From positions 1 to 49,750 of the forward strand of contig CAJTGB010000038.1 in NCBI GenBank assembly GCA_910575835.1: 49,750 nucleotides of DNA, read 5' to 3'. How positions within the stretch are numbered: position 1 is the stretch's first letter; the number at the start of each line of letters is the position of its first letter. A program made the translations under genes and the position numbers. The notes under the pieces were generated by a model. The model worked only from the letters and a program-made list of their open reading frames with translations. It ran no database searches and was not told the DNA's origin. Source of the DNA: Lachnospiraceae bacterium. Lineage in GTDB: Bacteria; Bacillota; Clostridia; Lachnospirales; Lachnospiraceae. Of the stretch, positions 35,935-44,083 are shown piece by piece.

Positions 35935-36861
35935 ATGAGTATGAATATCTGCGGAGCACCCTGCTGCTGGGGTGTAGACGACGTAAAAAACCCTTATCTC
36001 CCGCCGTGGCAGAGAGTTCTTAAGGAAGCCAAAGAGGCCGGATACCGGGCAATCGAGCTGGGGCCTTACGGATATCTTCCTATCAATGTGGAGGAAGTAT
36101 CCGCAGAACTTAAGAAGAACGGACTGTCTATCGTTGCGGGCACGATCTTCGACGATCTGGTTGACGAGAATAATTATGAAAATCTGCTGAAGCAGACGGA
36201 TGATATCTGCTCTCTCATTACGAAGCTGCCGCCTCTTCCGGTACATGAAGGCCAGCACTATCCCACTCCCTATATGACCATCATGGACTGGGGTCACGAC
36301 GAGAGAGATTACGCGGCAGGACATTCTGACAAGGCGCCGAGGCTTACCGAGGCACAATGGAATACCATGATCACTCACATCAAAGGAATCTGCAAAAAGG
36401 CGGCAGAATACGGCGTCCGCCCGGTGATCCACCCTCATGCAGGCGGATATATTGAATTTGCCGATGAGATCGATGGAATCATAAGAGATATTCCTTACGA
36501 ACTGGCAGGACTGTGCCTGGACACGGGGCACCTGTATTATTCCGGCATGGATCCGGTCGAATGGCTGAAAAAATACGCCTCCCGATTGGACTACGTTCAC
36601 TTCAAAGACGTAGACGAGACGGTCTACCGGGAAGTTCTCGGTATGAAGATCCGCTTCTTTGAAGCCTGCGGCAAGGGCGCTATGTGCCCCATCGGCAAGG
36701 GGACTTTGGACTATCCGGGAATCAAGGAAGCTCTGCTGGAAATCGGATACAGCGGATATATCACCATTGAACAGGAACGAGACCCAAGGAATTCCGATAC
36801 CAGCCTTCGGGATGTGAAGGAAAGCGTTACATACCTTAAGAGCGTCGGATACGACATATAA
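35935..36861 (+). CDS. Sugar isomerase/epimerase-like TIM barrel (IolE-like)
   Basis: 308 aa, xylose-isomerase-like/AP-endonuclease-2 fold. The opening ICGAPCCWGVDDVKNPYLPP resembles inosose dehydratase IolE and relatives. Metal-site residues follow: VIHPHAGGYIEF, LCLDTGHLYY, YVHFKDVD and ITIEQERDP. AGGAGG lies 7 nt upstream. Reactions in this fold include inosose dehydration, epimerisation and beta-elimination of 3-keto-glycosides. First gene of the AraC-linked operon with a Gfo/Idh dehydrogenase and a second such barrel. No other inositol gene is in view, so I do not call it iolE. Confidence 0.85.
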   Translation: MSMNICGAPCCWGVDDVKNPYLPPWQRVLKEAKEAGYRAIELGPYGYLPINVEEVSAELKKNGLSIVAGTIFDDLVDENNYENLLKQTDDICSLITKLPPLPVHEGQHYPTPYMTIMDWGHDERDYAAGHSDKAPRLTEAQWNTMITHIKGICKKAAEYGVRPVIHPHAGGYIEFADEIDGIIRDIPYELAGLCLDTGHLYYSGMDPVEWLKKYASRLDYVHFKDVDETVYREVLGMKIRFFEACGKGAMCPIGKGTLDYPGIKEALLEIGYSGYITIEQERDPRNSDTSLRDVKESVTYLKSVGYDI

Positions 36862-36929
36862 CCGTCCTCCAATTCCCTGCAGGAGGACGGCAGCATATCA
36901 ATCAGCAAATGATCAGGAGGATAGAAACT

Positions 36930-38093
36930 ATGTATTACGGAGAGAAGAAAATAGACAATCCAATCCGCTGGGCGATGGTCGGCGGAGGAAAGGGCAGCCA
37001 GATCGGTTATATTCACCGTTCCGCGGCGCTTCGGGACTTCAACTTTGAGCTGGTCGCCGGAGCATTCGACATTGATCCAGAGAGAGGAAAAGCATTCGGC
37101 AGAGAACTTCACGTTGCTGAAGACAGATGCTATCCCGACTACAAAACCATGTTTGCCGAAGAAGCCAAGAGAGAAGACGGCATCCAGGCTGTTTCCATTG
37201 CAACGCCTAACGGAACACATTTTGAGATCACAAAAGCCGCACTGGAGGCCGGCCTTCATGCAGTATGCGAGAAACCTCTTTGTTTCACGGCCGAAGAGGC
37301 TAAGGAATTAGAAGAACTGGCAGAAAAGCAGAATAAGATCGTAGGCGTCACCTACGGATATGCCGGACACCAGATGATCCAGGAGGCGCGCAAGCTGATC
37401 GAAAAAGGTATGCTTGGGAAGATCCGCATTGTAAATATGCAGTTCGCCCACGGTTTCCACAACGTTGCCGTGGAGAAGAACACAGCCTCCACCAAGTGGC
37501 GGGTAGATCCAAAGGTTGCCGGACCTTCTTATGTCCTGGGCGATGTGGGAACCCATCCCTTATATCTGTCAGAGGTCATGCTGCCGGATATGAAGATCAA
37601 GCGCCTGATGTGCAGCCGCCAATCCTTCGTAGAATCCCGCGCACCGTTGGAGGACAACGCAATGACTATCATGGAATACGATAACGGAGCTGTCGGATAT
37701 GTCTGGTCAAGCTGTGTCAACTGCGGCTCCATGCATGGTCAGAAGATCCGCGTGATCGGAGAGAAAGCCTCCCTGGAATGGTGGGATGAGAGACCCAATC
37801 AACTGACTTATGAGGTACAGGGGGAGCCTGTCCGTATCTTAGAGAGAGGCATGGGTTACCTGGACGAATCCTCTGTTCTGGAGGATAGGATCGGCGGAGG
37901 CCACCCGGAAGGCTTATTCGAAGCATGGAGCAACCTGTACAGCCGATTTGCACAGGCAATGGACGCGGCAGACCATGGGAAGACCGTTGACTTCTGGTAT
38001 CCAGACGTACATGCAGGCGCAGAAGGCGTAAGATGGGTAGAGAACTGCGTCCGCTCTGCAGATAACGGGGCTTCCTGGGTAGATTACATATAA
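36930..38093 (+). CDS. Gfo/Idh/MocA-family oxidoreductase
   Basis: 387 aa from the ATG at 36930 (AGGAGG 9 nt upstream). The Rossmann start is WAMVGGGKGSQIGYIHRSA, the catalytic-region motif is CEKPL, and the second-domain GDVGTHPLYLSEV holds the usual Asp/His. The family oxidises sugars or inositols at one hydroxyl using NAD(P), often at C3 of a glycoside. It stands between two TIM-barrel isomerase-like genes, consistent with an oxidise-then-eliminate pathway. Substrate unknown. Confidence 0.9.
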   Translation: MYYGEKKIDNPIRWAMVGGGKGSQIGYIHRSAALRDFNFELVAGAFDIDPERGKAFGRELHVAEDRCYPDYKTMFAEEAKREDGIQAVSIATPNGTHFEITKAALEAGLHAVCEKPLCFTAEEAKELEELAEKQNKIVGVTYGYAGHQMIQEARKLIEKGMLGKIRIVNMQFAHGFHNVAVEKNTASTKWRVDPKVAGPSYVLGDVGTHPLYLSEVMLPDMKIKRLMCSRQSFVESRAPLEDNAMTIMEYDNGAVGYVWSSCVNCGSMHGQKIRVIGEKASLEWWDERPNQLTYEVQGEPVRILERGMGYLDESSVLEDRIGGGHPEGLFEAWSNLYSRFAQAMDAADHGKTVDFWYPDVHAGAEGVRWVENCVRSADNGASWVDYI

Positions 38094-38142
38094 TTTGCAG
38101 GACCGTCAATCACTCAAACAAAATTATGAAGGAGAGAAGCAT

Positions 38143-39057
38143 ATGAAAATAGCATTTGACGTCGATGTTCTGGCCAAGCAGATGGATATCAACCGTATGG
38201 TCCATCAGGTAGCCGATTGGGGATACAAATATATCGAACAGTCCCCGCATCCAAGAATCAATCCGTTCTACAAGCATCCTCTTTTCTCAAAGGAATGCGA
38301 GGCAGAATACAGAAAAGCGCTTAAGGAGACCGGAGTTGAGATCTCGTCTTTCATCGTAGTATACCGTTGGTCAGGACCGACAGAAGAGCAGAGACAGTTT
38401 GCGGTAGCTAACTGGAAGCGAATGATACAGATCGCCGGCGATATGGGTGTCAAAGTCATCAACACGGAGCTCTCCGGCGACCCTAACCAGCAGGAGATCT
38501 GCAACGGCATGTGGTTTCGGTCAATGGAAGAACTTCTTCCGATCATAGAACGCGAAGGGATCCGTGTAGAGATCCAGTCACATCCATATGATTTCTGTGA
38601 ACTGAACAACGAGACCTGCGATATGGTAAAATCCTTCCGCTCAAAGCACCTGGGTTATGTCTATTCATCACCTCACGGCTTCTTCTACGATCAGGGAAAA
38701 GGTGATGTACGCTCCATGCTGCGCTATGCGGGAGATGAACTGACACACGTTCTGTTCGCTGATACCTTTAACCAGACTCTTGACTGCCGCTACATTGCTA
38801 ATCCGCCGTGGCTCAACGGCAGAGGCAAGGCAGATGTGACTATCCATCAGCATCTCGCAATGGGCGAAGGAGACGTTGATTTCGACGGCATCTTTGAAAC
38901 CCTGCGTGAAATGGACTTCGCAAACAAACAGCTTGGAACGGCTCCTCCGAAAGCAGGCGGAGACAACATCGCCTGTGTATCCATGTTCGGATTCCCGGAA
39001 AAGATGGAAAAGCAAGCGCCTCAGGCAAGAGAACGAATCGAAGCAGAATTACTCTAA
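38143..39057 (+). CDS. Second sugar isomerase/epimerase-like TIM barrel
   Basis: 304 aa from the ATG at 38143 with GGAG 8 nt upstream. Same fold but distinct from the first barrel. The start MKIAFDVDVLAKQMDINRMV and the SPHPRINPFYKHPLF segment are recognisable in a clostridial subgroup of AP-endonuclease-2-like enzymes. VINTELSG, VEIQSHPYDF, VYSSPHGFFYD and MGEGDVDFDGIF hold the likely metal ligands. It ends the operon at a strong terminator. Some proteins of this fold, such as DgpC/CarC, cleave 3-oxo C-glycosides. Their small partner subunit is not seen here. Confidence 0.85.
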   Translation: MKIAFDVDVLAKQMDINRMVHQVADWGYKYIEQSPHPRINPFYKHPLFSKECEAEYRKALKETGVEISSFIVVYRWSGPTEEQRQFAVANWKRMIQIAGDMGVKVINTELSGDPNQQEICNGMWFRSMEELLPIIEREGIRVEIQSHPYDFCELNNETCDMVKSFRSKHLGYVYSSPHGFFYDQGKGDVRSMLRYAGDELTHVLFADTFNQTLDCRYIANPPWLNGRGKADVTIHQHLAMGEGDVDFDGIFETLREMDFANKQLGTAPPKAGGDNIACVSMFGFPEKMEKQAPQARERIEAELL

Positions 39058-39088
39058 TTATCCGCATCCCCTGTTCCTGCTTTTCTAA

Positions 39089-39143
39089 AACACCTCAGAT
39101 CAGTTATTTTTCTGTGAAGAATTACTGATTTGAGGTGTTTTTT
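39089..39143 (+). terminator. Strong terminator of the isomerase operon
   Basis: AACACCTCA plus ATCAGT (39089-39104) pairs with ACTGAT plus TGAGGTGTT (39124-39139), with one G-T pair between the two helices, followed by TTTTTT. The 99-nt repeat begins directly after the T-tract. Confidence 0.92.
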
Positions 39144-39242
39144 ATTCCCGCGAACAACGAGCCAAGCGGGCATGCTTGCATGCACATTTGGCGACTGCCG
39201 CGAGGGTCAAATACTCCGTTGCTTGCAGCGGGGTCTTTGACT
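39144..39242. repeat. 99-nt structured repeat, copy 1
   Basis: Shares 91 of 99 positions with copy 2 (40507-40605), same orientation and no gaps. It folds into hairpin one (GCCAA ... TTGGC with inner GCATGC-TT-GCATGC) and hairpin two (GTCAAA ... TTTGAC with inner CTCCG ... CGGGG). It begins ATTCCCGCG and ends TTTGACT. Both hairpin tips show GCTTGCA. It sits between a terminator and the promoter of the next gene. Confidence 0.88.
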
Positions 39243-39247
39243 TAAGA

Positions 39248-39276
39248 TTGTTATCCGGGAAAAATGATGGTAAAAT
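39248..39276 (+). promoter_or_regulatory. Promoter of the ferredoxin-type aldo/keto reductase gene
   Basis: TTGTTA (39248-39253), 17-nt spacer, TAAAAT (39271-39276), starting 6 nt after the 99-nt repeat and 31 nt before the ATG. Confidence 0.6.
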
Positions 39277-39306
39277 ACCAGATAAAGTATACAAGGAGGA
39301 TAAGCA

Positions 39307-40452
39307 ATGAGACTCAGAGAATTAGGAAAGACGGGATTAATGGTCAGCGAGATCGGTCTTGGCGGCGAGTGGCTGGAACGCCATAACACCGAAGAAGTAA
39401 AAGAAGTTATCGATGCCTGCGAAAAAGAGGGAATCAACATTCTGGACTGCTGGATGTCCGAGCCGAACGTCCGGTCCAATATCGGCCTGGCGCTTAAAGG
39501 GCGGCGGGAAAGATGGATGATACAAGGACATATCGGTTCGATCTGGGAAAATGGACAGTATGTCCGTTCGAGAGAACTTGCGAAAGTGAAGCCTGCTTTT
39601 GAAGATCTGCTTGCACGGTTTCAAACCGATTACATCGACTTGGGAATGATTCATTTCGTCGATACTGAAGAGGAGTTCGACCGGGTGATAAACGGAGAAT
39701 TCATGGATTATGTAAGGCAGCTGAAGGCAGAAGGGAAAATCCGCCATATCGGTATGAGCACTCACAATCCCAGGACAGCTAAGATGGCGGCAGAACAAGG
39801 GGAGATAGAGATGATCCTGTTCAGCGTTAACCCTGCTTTTGATATGATGCCGCCTGTGACAGACTTAGAGGAATATTTTGCGGAAAAATACGATGAAAAT
39901 CTGGGCGGGATCGCCCCGGAACGCGAAGAATTGTATAAGCTCTGCGAACAGCGGCAAGTAGGGATTACGGTCATGAAGGGATACGCAGGGGGACGCCTGT
40001 TCAATGCCAAGACTTCTCCTTTCGGAGTTCCGTTGACGCCTGTGCAGTGCCTCCACTACGCGCTGACCCGCCCTGCCGTGGCTTCTGTGATGGTCGGGTT
40101 TGACAATCCGAAGCATGTAGCCGAAGCCGCAGCCTATGAAACTGCAGGCGACCAGGAGAAGGATTATGCCAGCGTACTCGCTGCGGCGCCCAGCCATGCC
40201 TTTGTTACAGGACAGTGTACTTATTGCGGGCATTGCGCGCCTTGCCCCTCTAAGATCGATATTGCAATGGTCAATAAATTATATGACCTTGCCGTCATGC
40301 AGGATGAGGTCCCGGGAACCGTTCGCGCCCACTATGAACAGCTTGGAGCGGATGCGTCGGATTGCATCGGATGCAAGGGCTGCGAAGACAGATGCCCCTT
40401 CCATGTTCCGGTCTCAGAGAGAATGAAGAAAACAAGAGAATTATTTTCATAA
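39307..40452 (+). CDS. Aldo/keto-reductase-like protein with 4Fe-4S ferredoxin domain
   Basis: 381 aa. An AKR barrel (about 1-285) is joined to a C-terminal ferredoxin-like region with two cysteine clusters, CTYCGHCAPC and CIGCKGCEDRC, the second followed by P. The classic tetrad is damaged: the Asp is present in ILDCWMSEP but the Tyr is absent; the Lys position reads WMIQGHIG, with no Lys; the His is kept in LGMIHFVD. So ordinary NADPH carbonyl reduction is doubtful, and electron transfer through the clusters is more likely. AGGAGG lies upstream of the ATG. The gene stands alone between two copies of a 99-nt repeat. Confidence 0.88.
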   Translation: MRLRELGKTGLMVSEIGLGGEWLERHNTEEVKEVIDACEKEGINILDCWMSEPNVRSNIGLALKGRRERWMIQGHIGSIWENGQYVRSRELAKVKPAFEDLLARFQTDYIDLGMIHFVDTEEEFDRVINGEFMDYVRQLKAEGKIRHIGMSTHNPRTAKMAAEQGEIEMILFSVNPAFDMMPPVTDLEEYFAEKYDENLGGIAPEREELYKLCEQRQVGITVMKGYAGGRLFNAKTSPFGVPLTPVQCLHYALTRPAVASVMVGFDNPKHVAEAAAYETAGDQEKDYASVLAAAPSHAFVTGQCTYCGHCAPCPSKIDIAMVNKLYDLAVMQDEVPGTVRAHYEQLGADASDCIGCKGCEDRCPFHVPVSERMKKTRELFS

Positions 40453-40461
40453 GCAGGTACT

Positions 40462-40508
40462 AAGCTGCCGGGCAATGACATGCATCCGTCATTGCCCGGC
40501 AGCTTTAT
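40462..40508 (+). terminator. Terminator of the ferredoxin-type AKR gene
   Basis: AAGCTGCCGGGCAATGAC (40462-40479) and GTCATTGCCCGGCAGCTT (40488-40505) form a perfect 18-bp stem with an 8-nt loop, followed by only a short T-run (TTTATT). The second 99-nt repeat begins within that run. Confidence 0.85.
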
Positions 40509-40605
40509 TCCCGCGGGCAACGAGCCAAGCGTGCATGCTTGCATGCACATTTGGCGACTGCCGCGAGGGTCAAAGCCCCAGTTGCTTGCAGCGGGGGCTT
40601 TGACT
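40507..40605. repeat. 99-nt structured repeat, copy 2
   Basis: Direct copy of 39144-39242 with eight substitutions. In hairpin one it has a perfect TGCATGC-TT-GCATGCA top. In hairpin two GTCAAAGCCCC pairs with GGGGCTTTGAC, and several differences from copy 1 keep pairing (C-G for A-T, G-C for a mismatch). An outer helix CCCGCGGGCA with TGCCGCGAGGG also forms better here. Confidence 0.88.
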
Positions 40606-40776
40606 GCTGTTATCGCTGTATTTTTCCTATATTAATGTGCAATAGACATCACGAATATATCCATGTATTGATTATAATTATCAATTTAACTTTTGTAAAA
40701 ATTTATGTTAATGTATTTTTCAGATACCACTACTATATTTTATGGTTGGTAATTTTATTCAGTTTAGGAGAAGATC
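40606..40776 (+). other. Leader region of the taurine/nitrate-type ABC operon
   Basis: Rest of a 324-nt gene-free gap (40453-40776; its first part is the terminator and repeat copy 2). It is very AT-rich. It holds an inverted repeat ATTGAT ... ATCAAT (40667-40672 and 40680-40685) with a TATAAT inside. I could not fix a convincing -35/-10 pair, and I see no thiamine-type riboswitch pattern. Confidence 0.4.
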
Positions 40777-41838
40777 ATGTCAAAGAAACAAAAAGATTAT
40801 ATGGACAACAGCCAGCTTGCCCATCTGACAAAACAACAACTGCATGAACTGGAAGAAAAAGAGAAGACTGCATGGCAGAAAGCCCTGGACTGGCTCATCA
40901 TGATCCTGCCGTTTGTCTGCGGCGGTGCGGCGGTACTGGAATACTGGATGATCCCCAACGGAAGCCCTAACGATCATCCGTATACATACGTGGGCTTCCT
41001 TGCCGTATTGATCGGCGCATATCTGGTTTATTTTCTATTTTCTCTAGCATTAAAACTAAGGAGAGACAAAACCAGAATCGATAAGCTCCGTTATCAGGCG
41101 CCGCTTTTTTCAGCGCTGTTCTTGCTGCTTGCGGGCTATGATTATCTGACATTGAAGACAGGTATCCTGACACAGCCTTTTGTTCCCTGTATGAACTATA
41201 TTATCAACATTGCGTGGATCGACCGCGCCTATCTGCTGGAATGCACGTTACACACGCTGCGTTTGCTGTTTCTGGGGTATTTCATAGGGATTGCCCTTGG
41301 CCTTGTCACGGGTATTACCTGCGGGTACTCAGAACGGGTGCGTTACTGGGTCAATCCAGTCATCAAATTCCTTGGTCCGATCCCTACTTCCACATGGATC
41401 CCCATTGTAATGGTTGTCGCAACATCCCTGTTTAAAGGGGCGGTATTTATCATTGCATTAGGCTCCTGGTTTGCCGTGACGGTTGCTTCCATGACGGGAA
41501 TCTCTAATGTGGACAAAGACTTTTTCGACGCGGCAAGAACGCTTGGGGCAAGCTCCAGACAGCTAGTGTTCCGGGTCGCAATACCTCATGCGATGCCTTC
41601 CATACTGCAAGGATGCACACAGGCAATGAGCTCCGCATGTGTAGCAATCATGATCGCAGAGATGATGGGTGTGAAGGCAGGCCTTGGCTGGTATATGAAC
41701 TGGGCCAAATCATGGGCGGCTTATGACAAGATGTTCGCGGCGCTGTTTGTGATCTGTTTTATATTCACGATCGTTACTAAGGCGTTGGATCTTATCAAGA
41801 AGCGCGTATTAAGATGGCAGAATGGAGTTGTGAAATAG
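40777..41838 (+). CDS. ABC transporter permease, SsuC/TauC type, with N-terminal extension
   Basis: 353 aa, about 90 longer than usual for this family. After a polar head (residues 1-40) there are extra membrane helices (LDWLIMILPFVCGGAAVLEY and YVGFLAVLIGAYLVYFLF). The regular permease core follows, with the EAA loop FFDAARTLGASSRQLVFRVA. GGAG lies 6 nt before the ATG. Its TAG stop directly abuts the ATG of the ATPase gene. Together with the ATPase and a lipoprotein it forms an importer for a small organic molecule (sulfonate, nitrate, pyrimidine-precursor type); the substrate is not readable. Confidence 0.92.
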   Translation: MSKKQKDYMDNSQLAHLTKQQLHELEEKEKTAWQKALDWLIMILPFVCGGAAVLEYWMIPNGSPNDHPYTYVGFLAVLIGAYLVYFLFSLALKLRRDKTRIDKLRYQAPLFSALFLLLAGYDYLTLKTGILTQPFVPCMNYIINIAWIDRAYLLECTLHTLRLLFLGYFIGIALGLVTGITCGYSERVRYWVNPVIKFLGPIPTSTWIPIVMVVATSLFKGAVFIIALGSWFAVTVASMTGISNVDKDFFDAARTLGASSRQLVFRVAIPHAMPSILQGCTQAMSSACVAIMIAEMMGVKAGLGWYMNWAKSWAAYDKMFAALFVICFIFTIVTKALDLIKKRVLRWQNGVVK

Positions 41839-42609
41839 ATGGCTGATAAGAAGGTTACGTTAGAGATTAAAAATGTATCGAAGAGTTTTGCGAAAGTAGA
41901 AAACGACGAGGTTACCCATGCGCTCAATAAGATCGACTTAAGCCTGGAAAGCGGTGAGTTCGTCAGTCTGGTGGGGCCCTCCGGCTGCGGGAAATCTACA
42001 ATCCTCAGACTGGTCGCAGGATTGATCATGCCGACGACAGGGAAGCTTACCGTAGACGGCAAGGAGATTACACAGCCGTCCCCGGAGAGAGGCATGATGT
42101 TCCAGAAGTCCACCTTATTCCCATGGCTGACGGTCGAGAAGAATATTGCGTTCAGCCTTAAGATGCAGGGCAAGCTAAGAGGCAACGAAGACAAAGTAGA
42201 GCGTCTGCTGAAGGTGATCGGCCTGGAGGCGTTCCGCAATGACTATCCGGGACAGCTATCCGGCGGTATGGCCCAGAGGGTCGCCCTGATGCGATCGCTG
42301 ATCAACGAGCCTGATATCCTTCTGCTGGACGAACCCCTTGGGGCGTTGGATGCATTTACCCGCATGAATATGCAGGATGAGATCCTCAAGATCTGGCAGG
42401 CGAAGGGACAGCTTGCGCTGATGGTGACCCATGATGTGGACGAGGCTGTCTACATGGGAACCCGCGTTATTGTCATGGATGCCAACCCGGGGCGGGTGGT
42501 GGCGGATATCAAGATCGATGAAGAATATCCAAGAGACCGTTCTTCGGCGGCGTTTGTAGAATACCGGAATCAGATCCTTAACCGGCTGCACTTCGGCGGA
42601 AGAGGGTAA
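41839..42609 (+). CDS. ABC transporter ATP-binding protein, SsuB/TauB type
   Basis: 256 aa. Walker A GPSGCGKSTILRLVAGL, Q-loop MMFQKSTLFPWLTV, signature LSGGMAQRVALMRSLI, Walker B ILLLDEPLGALD and the switch His in MVTHDVDEAVYM are all intact. FPWLTV after the Q-loop is typical of the nitrate/taurine branch. It begins at the nucleotide after the permease stop codon. Confidence 0.96.
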   Translation: MADKKVTLEIKNVSKSFAKVENDEVTHALNKIDLSLESGEFVSLVGPSGCGKSTILRLVAGLIMPTTGKLTVDGKEITQPSPERGMMFQKSTLFPWLTVEKNIAFSLKMQGKLRGNEDKVERLLKVIGLEAFRNDYPGQLSGGMAQRVALMRSLINEPDILLLDEPLGALDAFTRMNMQDEILKIWQAKGQLALMVTHDVDEAVYMGTRVIVMDANPGRVVADIKIDEEYPRDRSSAAFVEYRNQILNRLHFGGRG

Positions 42610-42701
42610 TTTATTGTTATGTTCCGTTGAATCAGGAGGAATTTAACCGTTCCCCAATGATTTTTATGGATAAATATTTAAGAAAAAGGAGAAAAAGTAC
42701 A

Positions 42702-43925
42702 ATGAAATGGATGGATGCAAAGCGTCTGGCAGCAACGGCAATGGTTGCGGCTATGACCGTATCACTGGCTGCCTGCGGGACACCGGGAGAGCCGGCAAGC
42801 AAGGATGATTCTGCAAAAACTGAGACCGAGAGCGAAAGCAAGGACAACGGCGCAGAGACGAACGCAGAACGTCCGGAAGCTGTTTCCGAAGAAGATTGGG
42901 AGGCTATGCAGAAGGAACCTGTATTCGGTACGGAGATAAACTATCTGTTCAACGGCGGAGCCTGTGTGTCTGCAAAATATATGGCGGAAGTGCAGGGGTA
43001 CTATGAAGAGTACGGTATCAATGCCACTTATATGGAAGGAGATTCTGTTGTGACGACTGTCGGGACCGGACAGTGTATGTGGGGCACCGACCACATTGCA
43101 ACGATGCTCGTACCTGTGACCAACGGAGTAGACATGACCTTCGTTGCAGGAGCGCATATCGGCTGTAAGTCTATCTTTGTTAATGCCGACAGCGACATCA
43201 AGACAGTGGAGGACTTGAAGGGCAAGAAGATCGCGATTCATGACGGTATCGGAAATTCTGACCAGAACATTACATACCGCCTGCTGGATGAGTACGGTAT
43301 CGACCCTACAACAGATGTAGAGTATCTGGATATCGCAGACAGCGCGGCTACGGTTGCTGCAATGGAAAGCGGCGAGGTTGACGCGTCTATCTTCTCGGAT
43401 TACTTTGTGCTTGCAAATTATCCTGAAGATATGCGTATGATCTGCTCCATCACTTACAGCCCGGAGTTCCAGGATGAGCCATGCTGTGTTACGGCGATGA
43501 ATAACAAATTTATCGAGGAAAATCCCGTACATGCAAAATACGCGGTGATGGCGATCAAGCGCGCCGGCGAGTACAGCCGTCTGAATTCCGAGGACGCGGT
43601 TCAGGCAATGTTTGACACCGACAAGATGACCGGCGAGAAAGAGGATCAGATGGTATTCTGGGATTCCCTGCATTTCGGACTGTCGGATGCATTTACCGAG
43701 AGAGCGCTTAAGGAGATTGCAGAGGATTATATCCGTCTTGGAATTATCGAGGACAAGGAGATGACGGCGGATAAAGTGATGGAACTGGCATGGACGCCGG
43801 TATGCCCGGATGATGAGATCGAAGGATTGACGGTCGGAGATCCTGTGGAACCGGACAACGCGGTTGCTCCAGTGAAGCAGAATGAGAATCCGGTTGTATC
43901 TGAGAATTTTGGACTTTCAGAATAA
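42702..43925 (+). CDS. ABC substrate-binding lipoprotein, SsuA/NMT1 type
   Basis: 407 aa from the ATG at 42702 (AAGGAG about 10 nt upstream); the open frame upstream to 42627 lacks a site. A lipoprotein signal (MVAAMTVSLAACG) and an acidic Ser/Glu/Asp linker precede the NMT1/THI5-like domain: ACVSAKYMAEVQGYYEEYG, GTGQCMWGTDHIATM and DLKGKKIAIHDGIGNSD. It lies 92 nt after the ATPase gene, within the same operon, and is followed by a hairpin at 43942-43966. Confidence 0.92.
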   Translation: MKWMDAKRLAATAMVAAMTVSLAACGTPGEPASKDDSAKTETESESKDNGAETNAERPEAVSEEDWEAMQKEPVFGTEINYLFNGGACVSAKYMAEVQGYYEEYGINATYMEGDSVVTTVGTGQCMWGTDHIATMLVPVTNGVDMTFVAGAHIGCKSIFVNADSDIKTVEDLKGKKIAIHDGIGNSDQNITYRLLDEYGIDPTTDVEYLDIADSAATVAAMESGEVDASIFSDYFVLANYPEDMRMICSITYSPEFQDEPCCVTAMNNKFIEENPVHAKYAVMAIKRAGEYSRLNSEDAVQAMFDTDKMTGEKEDQMVFWDSLHFGLSDAFTERALKEIAEDYIRLGIIEDKEMTADKVMELAWTPVCPDDEIEGLTVGDPVEPDNAVAPVKQNENPVVSENFGLSE

Positions 43926-43941
43926 TATAAGAAAATATTCG

Positions 43942-43966
43942 GGGTGCGGTCTGATGAACCGCACCC
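43942..43966 (+). terminator. Hairpin after the ABC operon
   Basis: GGGTGCGGT (43942-43950) and ACCGCACCC (43958-43966) form a perfect 9-bp stem. The T-run is poor (TGCTTGCGTTTATT), so termination may be partial. Confidence 0.55.
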
Positions 43967-44006
43967 TGCTTGCGTTTATTTGCCCCTCACTCTTTCCCGT
44001 TAAAGA

Positions 44007-44035
44007 TTGTATTTTCCCTCTGTAACGAGTATAAT
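44007..44035 (+). promoter_or_regulatory. Promoter of the chemoreceptor gene
   Basis: TTGTAT (44007-44012), 17-nt spacer, TATAAT (44030-44035), 49 nt before the ATG. It is sigma-A-like. A TAAAG precedes it, but no sigma-28 GCCGATAA partner is present. Confidence 0.7.
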
Positions 44036-44083
44036 TTTATTATGTAAATATTTACCAGAAGATTTAAAAGGAGAGGAACGAAT

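Noticed and set aside
35935-36861. Calling the first TIM barrel IolE (inosose dehydratase)
   Set aside because: The start of the protein is IolE-like, but no other inositol-catabolism gene is present, and several functions share this fold.
39144-40605. CRISPR array or insertion sequence for the 99-nt repeats
   Set aside because: There are only two copies over 1.2 kb apart, no spacers of regular size, no transposase and no terminal inverted repeats or target duplications.
40606-40776. Thiamine (TPP) riboswitch before the NMT1-type ABC operon
   Set aside because: The conserved TPP box sequences are not visible in the AT-rich leader.
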